This document shows positions 35,565 through 35,634 of a stretch of DNA of 35,634 nucleotides, piece by piece. Source of the DNA: Candidatus Tayloriibacteriota bacterium (GTDB lineage Bacteria > Patescibacteriota > Minisyncoccia > Phycocordibacterales > SIBU01). A model generated the notes under the pieces. The model was not told the origin of the DNA and made no database searches. It was given only the letters and a program-made list of their open reading frames with translations. Location of the stretch: positions 1 through 35,634 of the forward strand of contig SIBU01000008.1 of the NCBI GenBank assembly GCA_009695005.1. The letters run 5' to 3'. A program made the position numbers and the translations under genes. How positions within the stretch are numbered: position 1 is the stretch's first letter; each line of letters begins with the position of its first letter.

Positions 35565-35634
35565 CTAGATTTTGAATTCAATTACTTCGCCATCCTTGAC
35601 GACATATTCCTTACCTTCGGTGCGAATTAAACCT
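35565..35634 (-). CDS. ychF: C-terminus of YchF/OLA1-type GTPase (TGS domain), truncated by window
   Basis: Minus-strand ...GLIRTEGKEYVVKDGEVIEFKI* resembles the YchF C-terminus (G..R.EGK.YVV.DGDVi.F.F). Confidence 0.65.
   Translation of the reverse strand, partial: GLIRTEGKEYVVKDGEVIEFKI

Overview
This 35.6 kb window is a compact, standard-code bacterial chromosome segment. Its gene content resembles Candidate Phyla Radiation/Patescibacteria (Parcubacteria-like): a short AlaRS, a sigma-region-4/HARE protein, a PilM-like plus baseplate-J-like pair, and many orphan ORFs with their own terminators. That taxonomic call is inference.

Recognisable genes: typA/bipA, alaS (short), leuS (with a large insertion), mnmA, mltG, an MGMT-type gene, a ZIP transporter, DsbB and a thioredoxin-like protein, DoxX, a cytidylyltransferase, PAP2, a PG-binding surface protein, an ECF sigma factor, an RRM protein, GNAT, VOC, an HD-domain protein, a DUF2914-like membrane protein, an ATP-cone/endonuclease-like protein, and the 3' end of a probable ychF at the right edge.

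Main points of interest:
(1) LeuRS carries a ~205-aa insertion resembling the Ham1/RdgB (ITPase) NTP pyrophosphatase fold, placed at the start of the CP1 editing insertion, with partly degenerate catalytic residues.
(2) A ~170-bp, ~95% identical copy of the mnmA 3' end is fused at an 8-bp microhomology to a remnant of an ATP-cone gene start. This outlines an mnmA/ATP-cone intergenic slot that holds two different orphan genes.
(3) Paired 50-bp-spaced hairpin repeats flank an orphan gene near the right end.
(4) A disulfide-rich, three-repeat surface protein lies close to DsbB/Trx genes.
(5) A trypsin-like protein at the left edge appears to have lost its catalytic residues.

No CRISPR array, rRNA or convincing tRNA was seen.
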